64,000 nucleotides of DNA from Gammaproteobacteria bacterium (lineage in GTDB: Bacteria > Pseudomonadota > Gammaproteobacteria > Ga0077536): assembly GCA_016209015.1 (NCBI GenBank), contig JACQWY010000013.1:1-64000 (forward strand). The letters are read 5' to 3'. The notes beneath the pieces were generated by a model. That model saw nothing but the letters and a program-made list of their open reading frames with translations, was not told where the DNA came from and searched no databases. The translations under genes and the position numbers were made by a program. Below are positions 25,984 to 34,276 of this stretch, piece after piece; within the stretch, counting starts at the first letter, position 1, and every line of letters starts with the position of its first letter.

Positions 25984-27060
25984 ATGGATTTCGGATTCGT
26001 ATTCATGGGCGATTGCCACATCCACGGCGACGTGAAGTTCGCCGAGGATCATGGCTTCTCGCATGCGTGGCTGTACGACAGCCAGATGCTCGGCAGCGAG
26101 GTCTATGCCGCGCTGGCGCTGTGCGCCGATCGGACCAGTCGCATCAAACTCGGGCCGGGCGTGACGAATCCGGCCTCGCGCATCGCGCCGCTCTCGGCCT
26201 GTGGCATGGCGACGATCAACGAGCTCGCGCCGGGCCGCGCGATCATGGGGATCGGCACGGGCAACACGACGCGCCGCACGCTGGGCATGCCGGCGGCGAA
26301 AGTCTCCGAGCTCGAGGAGCACGTGCGCATCTGCCGCGATCTGTTCGACGGCAAGATCACCGACTACACGGAAGGCGATCGCCACCGCAAGATCAAATTC
26401 CTCAACCCGAACCTCAACTACATCAACATCAAGGATCGCATCCCGATCTACATCTCGGCGAGCGGCCCGAAGGTCGCCGAGCTCGCCGGGAAGGTCGCCG
26501 ACGGCGTGATCCTGTTCGGTGCCGTGCACCCGGAGCTCGTGAAGTGGATGGTCGGCTGCGTGCGCAAGGGCGCGGAGCAGGCCGGACGCGATCCGGACAG
26601 CGTCTACGTGCTGTCGATGACGGCGTTCTATCTCACGCAGTCCGACGAGGAGATCGAGACGCGCGCCGTGCGCGAGGCGGTCGGGCCGATGGTCGCGTCG
26701 AGCAGCAACATCTTCGCGCTGTCCTGCCACAAGGATCCGACAGCGATCCCGGGTGCGCTGCGCCAGGATCTGATGGGCTTCGTCGACGTCTACCGCGAAC
26801 CGGACGCGCCGATCGAGAGCCGGCATCTCAAGCTCTACGAGGGCTATCTGCAGCACCTCAGGGACGAGCACGAGAAGCTCATGACGAAGAAGATCATCCA
26901 GGCCACGACGCTGACCGGCACGAAGCAGGAAGTGCTCGGCATGATCGAGGCGATGCGCGACTGCGGCGTGCATCAGGTCGCGATCCAGCCGATCCGTCCG
27001 ACCCGCGAGGTCGTGGAGCAGGTCGCGAAGGAAATCATGCCGAAGTTCGCGAAGAAGTGA
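25984..27060 (+). CDS. Luciferase-like (F420-type) monooxygenase/reductase
   Basis: 358 residues from ATG 25984, preceded by the strong GAGGAGG. It shows the TIM-barrel pattern of the luciferase-like family: GFVFMGDCHIHGDVKFAED, AWLYDSQMLGSEVYAALALC, IKLGPGVTNPASRIAPLSA, the GRAIMGIGTGNT phosphate-binding loop and PIYISASGPKVAELAGKVAD. The closest group is the methylene-H4MPT-reductase-like, F420-dependent oxidoreductases, but FMN use is possible. A paralogue lies at 59337-60419. No pathway genes adjoin it. Confidence 0.85.
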   Translation: MDFGFVFMGDCHIHGDVKFAEDHGFSHAWLYDSQMLGSEVYAALALCADRTSRIKLGPGVTNPASRIAPLSACGMATINELAPGRAIMGIGTGNTTRRTLGMPAAKVSELEEHVRICRDLFDGKITDYTEGDRHRKIKFLNPNLNYINIKDRIPIYISASGPKVAELAGKVADGVILFGAVHPELVKWMVGCVRKGAEQAGRDPDSVYVLSMTAFYLTQSDEEIETRAVREAVGPMVASSSNIFALSCHKDPTAIPGALRQDLMGFVDVYREPDAPIESRHLKLYEGYLQHLRDEHEKLMTKKIIQATTLTGTKQEVLGMIEAMRDCGVHQVAIQPIRPTREVVEQVAKEIMPKFAKK

Positions 27061-27063
27061 TCC

Positions 27064-27125
27064 CGGGAAAGCTCTGAACTCGTTCAGGGCCTCCCTGACG
27101 GGGCGCGGCCCGACGCCGCGCCCCG
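27064..27125. repeat. Degenerate copy of the 5287-5314 hairpin plus GC-rich stem between convergent genes
   Basis: GCTCTGAACTCGTTCAGGGC at 27071-27090 is an imperfect palindrome closely matching the first hairpin of the 160-bp element (GCTCTGAACAAGTTCAGAGC). It is followed by an 11-bp stem, CGGGGCGCGGC / GCCGCGCCCCG (27099-27109, 27115-27125). The position between convergent stop codons suggests a bidirectional terminator; there is no T tract. Confidence 0.6.
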
Positions 27126-27131
27126 CGTCCC

Positions 27132-28370
27132 TCAGCCGCGCGTCGGCACGGCGCTGCCCTTCCCGCTACGCGCCGCTCCCGCCGCGGCGGCGCGCGCGGT
27201 CGTCAGTTCGCGGAGCCACCACTGCGCGGCGTCGCGTGTGGCGAGCACTTTCCCCGCCGTCGCGAGCGCATCTTCCGCGAGATCGAAATCCCCGCTGCGC
27301 AGCGCCGCGATCCCGAGCAGGAGATTCGCGCCCGCCGGATCGCGCAGCACCGGCTGGTCGAGCGCGAGCTCGAGCGCCGCGACCGCTTCGCGCCAGCGTT
27401 CGAGCTCGACCGCGAGCGTGCCGATGTCGAAATAGAGATTGCCGTCGGCCTTCGCGGCCGCGGCCTCGCGATACGCGGCGAGCGCCCTGTCGCGCTCGCG
27501 GGCCTGACGCCAGGCATCGCCGAGCAGCAGCAGCGTGGCGCGCTCGCGCGGCAGGCGCCCGTCGGCGAGTGCCGCGCTGAGCGTCACCGCCGCCTTGTTC
27601 GGCAAGCCCGCCGCGAGGCAGCCGCGCGCGAGCTCGTGGAATTCGGCGGGACCTGCCATGCCGCGGCGCGCGAGCACCTCGAGCAGGGCGAGCGCTTCGG
27701 CGTCGCGGTGCGCTGCGCGATAACGCGCGATCGCCTCGAGCCAGCGCGCCTTGGAATCGGGCTCGCGTCGCAGCAGCTCGCGCACCGCGCCGTCGTCGCT
27801 GTCGTCCTGCGCCGCTGCGCGCTCGCATTCCCCGAGCGCGCGCTGCCAGACCGGTTCCGCGCCGGGTGCCCGCGCCGCGATCCGCAGGTGCGGCAGGGCG
27901 ACGCGACAGCGGTTGATGCGCGTGAGCGCGACGGCGGCGAGCTGATGGGCGGCGAGGCCTGGCGCTTTCTCGGCGCGCAGCCAGCGTTCGAGATAGCCGA
28001 GTCCCTCCTGGTAACGTCCGTCGCGGATCGCGATCTGCGCGAGGTTGTAGGTAATACCGTGCACGAAAGCGGGCGGCAGCGCCGCGCTCGCGAGCGCGTG
28101 CACGAACGCGGCGCCGGCCGCCGCGAGATTGCCTTCCCCGGCCCGCGCCTGGCCGAGCAGCTCATAGGCGAGTGCGCGCGCGTACGGCGCATCCGCGAGC
28201 TGCGGCAGGAGGAGCTCGAGCTGCGTCGCAGCCGCGCTCGCATGACGGGTCGCGATGAGACGCTGCGCGGTCGCGAGCGCATCCTGGTGTTGCGGATCGA
28301 GCACGGGCTCGGCCGCGAGCGCGGTGCCGAGGGCGAGCGACAGCACGACGGCGGCGAGTGGGGCTCCCAT
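27132..28370 (-). CDS. Periplasmic TPR protein of the TonB operon
   Basis: 412 residues from ATG 28368-28370, which overlaps the tonB stop (TGATG). Signal peptide MGAPLAAVVLSLALGTALAA, then helical TPR-like repeats throughout (for example AYELLGQARAGEGNLAAAGA, LGYLERWLRAEKAPGLAAHQ, LYFDIGTLAVELERWREAVA). TPR proteins close the DUF3450-ExbB-ExbB-ExbD-TonB operons of marine gammaproteobacteria and are thought to assist the TonB complex. Last gene of the operon. Confidence 0.75.
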   Translation of the reverse strand: MGAPLAAVVLSLALGTALAAEPVLDPQHQDALATAQRLIATRHASAAATQLELLLPQLADAPYARALAYELLGQARAGEGNLAAAGAAFVHALASAALPPAFVHGITYNLAQIAIRDGRYQEGLGYLERWLRAEKAPGLAAHQLAAVALTRINRCRVALPHLRIAARAPGAEPVWQRALGECERAAAQDDSDDGAVRELLRREPDSKARWLEAIARYRAAHRDAEALALLEVLARRGMAGPAEFHELARGCLAAGLPNKAAVTLSAALADGRLPRERATLLLLGDAWRQARERDRALAAYREAAAAKADGNLYFDIGTLAVELERWREAVAALELALDQPVLRDPAGANLLLGIAALRSGDFDLAEDALATAGKVLATRDAAQWWLRELTTARAAAAGAARSGKGSAVPTRG

Positions 28371-29137
28371 CAGCGGTGGAGCTGGAAACGGACGTCCTGA
28401 CGGGCACGACGTCCGGTCGGCCGGCCATCGACGATCTTCGGACTGAAACGCCATTGCTCCATCACGCGCAGTACCGCTTCGTCGAAGATCCCCGGGGGCT
28501 CGGCTTTCAACACTTTCGGATCGTGCACGGTGCCGGCCGCATCGACCGTGAATTCGACGGTCACGACGCCCTCGATGCCGTCGCGGAGCGCGCGCGCCGG
28601 ATAGCCGGGCGGCACGCGATACGTCGGCACGAGATTGACGTCCTCGTCGGCCGCCGCGCCGGTCGCGGCACCGGCCGCGCTGCCGCCGCCCGCCGCGCCG
28701 TCGCCCGTCGCACCGCCGTTTCCGGCGCCTTCGGGCGCCGCCCCCGCGGTGCCCGCAGGCGCGACGGCGAGTGCTTGCGGCAGCGGCGGGAGCGGCACGA
28801 GCGCGAACGGCAGCGGCAGGCCCGCGGCGCTCGGCGCGGCCGCAGCGGGCGCCGGGCGACGCGCTGCGGCGGGCGCGGGTGGTGCAGGCGGCGCGGCTGC
28901 GGCGCTGGCGAGGACGGGTGGCGGCGGCGGGGCTTCGTGCCGCTCGGGAGGCTCGGTCGCGTGCGGCGCGAGACGGACGAACTCGACGAAACGCAGCAGC
29001 TCGCGGGCCGGCGGCGGCGTGCCGTGCGGTCTGACGAGGCCGTGGATCGCCGCGGCAATGACGAGATTGATCACGAGCGCGCCGCCGAGGACGGCGGCGT
29101 GACGGTGGCGCAGCACGAGCTGCTCGAGGGCGCTCAT
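28370..29137 (-). CDS. tonB: TonB energy transducer
   Basis: 255 residues from ATG 29135-29137. An N-terminal membrane anchor (AVLGGALVINLVIAAAIHGL) and a Pro/Ala-rich periplasmic spacer (about 50-165) precede the C-terminal TonB fold with YPARALRDGIEGVVTVEFTV, GTVHDPKVLKAEPPGIFDEA and VMEQWRFSPKIVDGRPTGRR. It transmits proton-motive energy to outer-membrane receptors. It overlaps exbD upstream (ATGA) and the TPR gene downstream (TGATG). Confidence 0.92.
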   Translation of the reverse strand: MSALEQLVLRHRHAAVLGGALVINLVIAAAIHGLVRPHGTPPPARELLRFVEFVRLAPHATEPPERHEAPPPPPVLASAAAAPPAPPAPAAARRPAPAAAAPSAAGLPLPFALVPLPPLPQALAVAPAGTAGAAPEGAGNGGATGDGAAGGGSAAGAATGAAADEDVNLVPTYRVPPGYPARALRDGIEGVVTVEFTVDAAGTVHDPKVLKAEPPGIFDEAVLRVMEQWRFSPKIVDGRPTGRRARQDVRFQLHR

Positions 29138-29553
29138 GGCCCGGCGTCGGCGGCGGCGGCGGCGGCGATCGCGACGTTCGTCACACCGGCGAGGCGCACC
29201 TGGTCGAGCGCAGCCACGAGGAGGCGCGTGCTGGCTTCGCCATCGGCGGCGACGACGACCGTGCTGTCCGGATTTTCGACGGCGAGGCGCTCGACTTCGG
29301 CGCGCACGGTGCGCATGTCGACGCGCCGGCCGCCGACCCAGACTTCGCCGCTGCGGGTGACGGTCACGACGATGTTCGCCTTCTCCTGCGTCGCGGCCGT
29401 CTGCGCGCTCGGACGATTCACGTCCACGCCCGACTCCTTGACGAACGAGGCGGTCGCGACGAAGAACAGCACGAGGAAGAACATCACGTCGATGAGCGGC
29501 ACGACGTTGATGCTCACGCCGGCGTAATCGTCCTCGGTGTGGCTGCGGCGCAT
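29134..29553 (-). CDS. exbD: ExbD-family proton channel subunit
   Basis: 139 residues. The single helix carries the essential Asp: NVVPLIDVMFFLVLFFVATA. A periplasmic domain follows with IVVTVTRSGEVWVGGRRVDM. ExbD pairs with ExbB to power TonB. The stop overlaps the tonB start. Confidence 0.93.
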   Translation of the reverse strand: MRRSHTEDDYAGVSINVVPLIDVMFFLVLFFVATASFVKESGVDVNRPSAQTAATQEKANIVVTVTRSGEVWVGGRRVDMRTVRAEVERLAVENPDSTVVVAADGEASTRLLVAALDQVRLAGVTNVAIAAAAAADAGP

Positions 29554-29558
29554 GGGAC

Positions 29559-30077
29559 TCAGACGGGGTCGAGGCGCCCGGCCTCGTCACAGGCAGCGCG
29601 CGCGTGCTGCTCGAGATCCGCGCTCGGCCAGAGCCCGGACATTCCGGTGACGAGCCCCGCGAGCGTCGCGACGAGCGCCTCGGAAATGCCGGACGCGATG
29701 CCGCGCCGGTTCGCGCCGCCGAAAATGCTCAACATCTCGAACGTATGGATGAGGCCGCTGACCGTGCCGAGCAAGCCGAGCAGCGGCAAGGTCTGGATCA
29801 GCGTCCTGATGAGCGGCAGATGGCGGCGCGCGGCGAAGCGCAGATCCGCGACGTGCTGGGCACGCAGGCGGCGGGCGATTCTCGAGCCGGTGTCGCGTCG
29901 TTGCTGCCAGGCGGCGGCAGTGCGTTCGACGAGCCGTGGATGGCGCCAGCGGAAGTACACATAGCGATCGAGGATCATCGTCCACATCACGACGGACGAG
30001 CCGAGTATCCACGGCATGACCGCGCCGCCTTCGCGCAGCAGCTCGCGCCCGAGATCAGCGAACGCCTGCGGCGACAC
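29559..30077 (-). CDS. exbB: ExbB-family protein (short form)
   Basis: 172 residues from a GTG at 30075-30077, chosen because GAGGAA lies a few bases upstream; ATG 30017 is an alternative. MotA/TolQ/ExbB features: N-terminal helix PWILGSSVVMWTMILDRYVY, then IQTLPLLGLLGTVSGLIHTF and GISEALVATLAGLVTGM. It forms the proton channel with ExbD. The GTG start overlaps the end of the large ExbB-like gene by about 23 bases. Confidence 0.85.
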   Translation of the reverse strand: MSPQAFADLGRELLREGGAVMPWILGSSVVMWTMILDRYVYFRWRHPRLVERTAAAWQQRRDTGSRIARRLRAQHVADLRFAARRHLPLIRTLIQTLPLLGLLGTVSGLIHTFEMLSIFGGANRRGIASGISEALVATLAGLVTGMSGLWPSADLEQHARAACDEAGRLDPV

Positions 30078-31434
30078 GCTTGTGTTCCTCGCGGTGCGCG
30101 ACGAGTGCCGCGGCTTCCTGCTCGAGCAGGTGGACGACACGATTGCTGACGCCGTGCAGCCAGGCGTGACTGAGCAGGATCGGGATCGCGACGACGAGGC
30201 CGAGCTCGGTCGCGACGAGCGCGAGCGAGATGCCGCCCGAGACGACCTTCGGATCGCCGCTGCCGAAGAGCGTCATGGACTGGAACGTCTCGATCATGCC
30301 GGCCACCGTGCCGAGCAGGCCGACGAGCGGGGCGGCCGTCGCGAGCACGCCGAGCATGGACAGGCGGCGGCGCAGCGCCGGCAATTCGGCCAGGATGGCC
30401 TCGTCGAGCTTCAGTGCGAGCGTCTCCGCGTCGACCGCGGCGTTGCCGCGCGCGACGAGCAGCAGCCGGCCGAGTGGATTCGCGCCGTTCGGGATGTCCG
30501 CCTGCCGTTGCTGCGTGACGTCGCGGAGCACGCGGTGCAGGCGCCAGGCCCGTTCGCCGATCGCGCCCAGCGCGACGAGGCCGAGCGCGAGGATGAAATA
30601 ACCGACCACGCCCGCCTGGCGGACGCGGTCGATGACGCCCGGCCGCTGCGCCAGCACCGCGAGCAGCGCGCCGCGCGTCGGATCGATCGGCGCGGGTACG
30701 ATGCCGCCGGGGGCGGACTCGAGATCCCCGGCCAGCCCGCGCAGCGGCGATTCCGGCTGACGCGCCGGCTCGACGAGCCGGCCGGTTTCCGGCAGATACC
30801 GCAGGAACCGGCCCTGACCGAGCGCGGTGAACGCACCGACGCGCAGCACCTCCCGGCGCTCGGCCTTGCCGCCCGGCCCCGCGACGTCGTGCGCGAAACG
30901 CACGGTCTTGCCGCTCTCCACGGCTTCCTGCAGCAGCAGGTGCCAGAGCTCCTGGAGATCGTCGATCGTCGGCACGCCGTCTTGCGCGGCGATCGTCTCG
31001 GCCTTCGTCGCGCGATCCGGGAATTGGGCCGTGACGAGCGAGGCACGCAGCAGGCTGCCGACGTCGCCGCCGATCCGTTTGACCGTCGCCCGCAGCTCGG
31101 CGGCACCGCCGGCGGCCTCGCGGATCGCGGCGCGCGATTTCTCGAGCGCGTCCTGTTGGGTGGAGAACGTCGAGCGCAGCCGCTCACCGCGCGCCTGTTC
31201 GGCGGCGAGGAGCGCGCGCGCCTCGTCGACGCGGGCCTGCTGTTGATCGCGCTCCGCGAGGAAGCGCTGCTCGCGCGCCGCGTCGGCCGCGCTCTCGCGA
31301 TCGTTCGCTTCGAGCACGTCCTTCAGCAGCGCGTCGAGGGACTGCAGATCGGCCGGCGCGGCCGGCGCGCCGCAGACATTGCCGGCGAGGCAGGCGAGCG
31401 CGAACGCCGCGGCGCGCCAGGGTCGCGCGATCAC
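30055..31434 (-). CDS. Large ExbB-like (TtpC-type) proton channel protein
   Basis: 459 residues from GTG 31432-31434, overlapping the DUF3450 stop (GTGA). Signal peptide 1-22, a long periplasmic coiled-coil region (25-120), then a MotA/TolQ/ExbB core: AGVVGYFILALGLVALGAIG, LSMLGVLATAAPLVGLLGTV and SLALVATELGLVVAIPILLS. This matches TtpC-like ExbB1 proteins that act with a second ExbB in specialised TonB systems. It probably links the energy complex to its TonB or to peptidoglycan. Confidence 0.85.
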   Translation of the reverse strand: MIARPWRAAAFALACLAGNVCGAPAAPADLQSLDALLKDVLEANDRESAADAAREQRFLAERDQQQARVDEARALLAAEQARGERLRSTFSTQQDALEKSRAAIREAAGGAAELRATVKRIGGDVGSLLRASLVTAQFPDRATKAETIAAQDGVPTIDDLQELWHLLLQEAVESGKTVRFAHDVAGPGGKAERREVLRVGAFTALGQGRFLRYLPETGRLVEPARQPESPLRGLAGDLESAPGGIVPAPIDPTRGALLAVLAQRPGVIDRVRQAGVVGYFILALGLVALGAIGERAWRLHRVLRDVTQQRQADIPNGANPLGRLLLVARGNAAVDAETLALKLDEAILAELPALRRRLSMLGVLATAAPLVGLLGTVAGMIETFQSMTLFGSGDPKVVSGGISLALVATELGLVVAIPILLSHAWLHGVSNRVVHLLEQEAAALVAHREEHKRVAAGVR

Positions 31435-32186
31435 GGTCTGGCCTCCGGGGCGACGACCGGCAGGGTGAGGATTTCAGGCGGTGCGGCGCGGCTCGCAATC
31501 TGCAGACCGCGGGCGATGCGGTGATTGTATTCCGGGGGCAGGACCTTCCAGGCGCGGTCGTGGCGATCCCAGTAGCCGGCCTCGGCGCGATCGAACGTGA
31601 GGTACAGCAGGGCGACGCGGCCGACGCGCAGCACGTCCACCGTGCGCGGCTGGCCGCCGATCTGCAGGGCCTCGCTGTAGCTCTCGAGCGTGTGCCCGTA
31701 GTCGGCCTCGATCTGCCAGGCCTCCATCAGCCGCCGGTATTTCTCTGCGGGCGGGACGTCCGGATCGTCGAGCAATGCCTTCATCGCCGCGACGCGTGCC
31801 TGGCGTTCCGCGCCGAGGAACGGCAGGTCGAGGCGCACGAATTCTTCGAGCGTGCGCGCCATTGTCTGCATGAGCGGGAGGAGCTTGTCGTGGGTGAGTT
31901 GCGCGGCCGCGACGCGCGAGCCGTAGGAGTCGAGCTCCGCTTTCTGGCCGGCCACGAGGCGCTCGAGCTGGTCATCGTAGACGCGCAGCGTGTCGACCTG
32001 CTGCGCGAGACGCCGGTATTCGTCGGCGAGGTCGCGGGTTTCCGAAGCGACGCCGTCGATGCGCTGCTGGGACTGCGCCGCGCTCTGCTGCGCTTCGAGC
32101 GTCTTGTCGATGGCCTGGTTCAGCGCATCGGCGGCGAATGCCGGCAGCGCCGCACACCAGGCCGCCGCGAGTAGCGTCGCGCGCAT
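31431..32186 (-). CDS. DUF3450 periplasmic coiled-coil protein
   Basis: 251 residues from ATG 32184-32186 (GAGGTG upstream); an ATG at 32210 is possible. Signal peptide MRATLLAAAWCAALPAFAA, coiled coil 20-110 (AAQSQQRIDGVASETRDLAD), then the DUF3450 signature FVRLDLPFLGAERQARVAAM, KYRRLMEAWQIEADYGHTLE and the C-terminal YYW-type region. First gene of the TonB-energising operon, as in other gammaproteobacteria. Molecular role unknown. Confidence 0.85.
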   Translation of the reverse strand: MRATLLAAAWCAALPAFAADALNQAIDKTLEAQQSAAQSQQRIDGVASETRDLADEYRRLAQQVDTLRVYDDQLERLVAGQKAELDSYGSRVAAAQLTHDKLLPLMQTMARTLEEFVRLDLPFLGAERQARVAAMKALLDDPDVPPAEKYRRLMEAWQIEADYGHTLESYSEALQIGGQPRTVDVLRVGRVALLYLTFDRAEAGYWDRHDRAWKVLPPEYNHRIARGLQIASRAAPPEILTLPVVAPEARP

Positions 32187-32245
32187 GCCGATTAGCACCT
32201 CGTGTCCCATCGGAGAGAGCCCTCTGCCGTGCGCGGCCGGGCGCT

Positions 32246-34276
32246 TCAGAAGAGTCCGAACAGCTTGCGCCGCTTGAGCGCTTCGCTGATCGCAGCGGCC
32301 GTCTCGGTCCGCCCGTTCGCGGTCGCGGCCATCACGGCGTTCTCGCGCTGCTTGTTCAGGATGCGCGGCTCCGCGCCGGCCTTCAGCAGCACGTTCGCGG
32401 CGTCCGTGTAGCCGTGCGACGCGGCGAGGATCAGCGCCGTGTTGCCGGCGACATTCGCCACGTCCACCGGTGCGCCGGCATCGACGAGCGCCTGCACGGT
32501 GGCGGCCCGTCCCGCGCCAGCCGCGAGCATCAGCGGCGTATTGCCCAGCTTCGTCGTCACGCCGACCTTCGCTCCGGCCTTCAGCAGGCGGAGCGCCGCG
32601 CTCGTGTGGCCGCCGTGCGCCGCGCGGCAGAGCGGCGTGTAGCCGTCCTTGTCCGCCGCGTCGATTTCGACCCCGGAGGCGAGCAACTGCGTGACGCCTT
32701 CTTCCCAACCCGCGTCTGCGGCGTACCACAGCGGCGTGCGTTGCTCGGCGTCCGCGCGCTTCGCGTCGGCGCCCTTGTCGAGCAGGCGGCGCAGCACTTC
32801 CTCCTGCCGCTGCCGGGTAGCGGCGATCACGAGATTCGGCGCGCGCGGCTGATCGGATGCGACCTCGGCGCCGGCATCGAGCAGCATCGCGGCGATCGCG
32901 GCCTCGTTGCGTTCGATGGCGAGGCTCAGCGCGCTCGCGCCGTCGTCGCGGCGTACGTTCGGATCGGCCTTCGCGTCGAGGAGCGCGCGCACGGTGTCCG
33001 CGTGGCCGGCGATCGCGAGCACGAGAGCGGTGCTGCCGTCGGGCAAGTGGGCGCCGACGTCGGCGCCGGCCGCGACGAGCTGACGGACGATCTTCGGCTG
33101 GCCGCGCGCTGCTGCGCGCAGCAGCGGGGTGTAGCCCTCGGCGTCGCGCCCGTCGAGCGCTTCGTGTTGGGCGAGGAGCGCTTTGACGAGCGCTTCGTTG
33201 CCGCGCCAGGCCGCCATGTTGAGCGGGGGCCAGCCGTTGTAGAGCGTCTGGTCGGCGCCGTTGCCGCGCTTGCCGCTGTCCTTCAGCACCGCGACGAGCG
33301 AGGGCGTGAGGTCCCTTGCCGGCGCCTTCGGCGGCTCGATGCCCTGCGCTTTCAGGAGCTCGAGCACGGAGCTGCGCTCGCCGGCGAGCGCGAGGCACAG
33401 CGTGTCGCAGCCCTTGCGATCCGCCAGCCGCGGATTCGCGCCGCGATCGAGCAATTCATGCACGCAGTTCGCATGGCCGCGTCGCGTTGCGATCATGAGC
33501 GGCGTGTCGCCGGCGGCATCCGCGACGTCGACCGCGGCTCCCGCTTTCAGCAGGGTTTCGACGATCGCCGCATGGCCGCCGCGAACGGCGAGCACGAGCG
33601 CAGTGTCGCCGGCCGCATCGCGCGCGTTCGGATCGGCGTGTTGCCCGAGCAGAATGCCCGCGACCGTGTTGTTGCCGCTCTCGGCGGCGGCGAGCAGCGC
33701 GGTGCGCCCGCCGGCATCGCGGCTGTCGACCCCGACGCCGGCGCCGAGCTGGCGTCGCACTTCGGCCATGTTGCCGGCTTTCGCGGCCTCGACGAGAAAA
33801 GGCGCGGGGGAGGCCGCGGCCTGTGTCGAGCGTGGCGCGGACGGGCTCGCCGGCGTGCTGCCGAGCTTCGCCAGGCGATCGCCTGCGAGTGGCGCGCCCG
33901 CGGCCTCGGCCTTCTCGAGCCAGTGACGGGCGAGCGCGGAATCACGCGCCGTGCCCGAGCCGTCCATGTACATGACGCCGAGCGAGTAGGCTGCTTCGGG
34001 CCCTCCCGCGGCCGCCGCTTTCTCCATCCACTCGAACGCGCGACGTTCGTCGCGCGGCACGCCGCGTCCGAGCTTCAGCAGCGCCGCGAGCTCGTACTGC
34101 GCATCGGAAGCGCCGTTCGAGGCGAGCGGTTCGAGAAGCGCCACGGCGCGGGCGTAGTCACGCGCACGGAGCGCCGAGCGCACCTCGCTCATCGGCTCTG
34201 CGGCCGCTGCCTGCAGCGCACACGCGAGGCCGAGCCACAACAGGGCGGTCCGGCCGCGCCGCTCACGCAGTCCCAT
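32246..34276 (-). CDS. Secreted Sel1 / ankyrin-repeat protein
   Basis: 676 residues. Signal peptide LLWLGLACALQAAAAEP, then two Sel1-type repeats (ALLKLGRGVPRDERRAFEWM, YSLGVMYMDGSGTARDSALA) to about 140, then a dozen or more ankyrin repeats to the C-terminus (DAGGRTALLAAAESGNNTVA, NVAGNTALILAASHGYTDAA). It should be a periplasmic or surface scaffold for protein contacts; the partner is unknown. Its start overlaps the oxidoreductase gene by 14 bases, so the two form an operon that runs divergently from the cytochrome locus. Confidence 0.85.
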   Translation of the reverse strand: MGLRERRGRTALLWLGLACALQAAAAEPMSEVRSALRARDYARAVALLEPLASNGASDAQYELAALLKLGRGVPRDERRAFEWMEKAAAAGGPEAAYSLGVMYMDGSGTARDSALARHWLEKAEAAGAPLAGDRLAKLGSTPASPSAPRSTQAAASPAPFLVEAAKAGNMAEVRRQLGAGVGVDSRDAGGRTALLAAAESGNNTVAGILLGQHADPNARDAAGDTALVLAVRGGHAAIVETLLKAGAAVDVADAAGDTPLMIATRRGHANCVHELLDRGANPRLADRKGCDTLCLALAGERSSVLELLKAQGIEPPKAPARDLTPSLVAVLKDSGKRGNGADQTLYNGWPPLNMAAWRGNEALVKALLAQHEALDGRDAEGYTPLLRAAARGQPKIVRQLVAAGADVGAHLPDGSTALVLAIAGHADTVRALLDAKADPNVRRDDGASALSLAIERNEAAIAAMLLDAGAEVASDQPRAPNLVIAATRQRQEEVLRRLLDKGADAKRADAEQRTPLWYAADAGWEEGVTQLLASGVEIDAADKDGYTPLCRAAHGGHTSAALRLLKAGAKVGVTTKLGNTPLMLAAGAGRAATVQALVDAGAPVDVANVAGNTALILAASHGYTDAANVLLKAGAEPRILNKQRENAVMAATANGRTETAAAISEALKRRKLFGLF

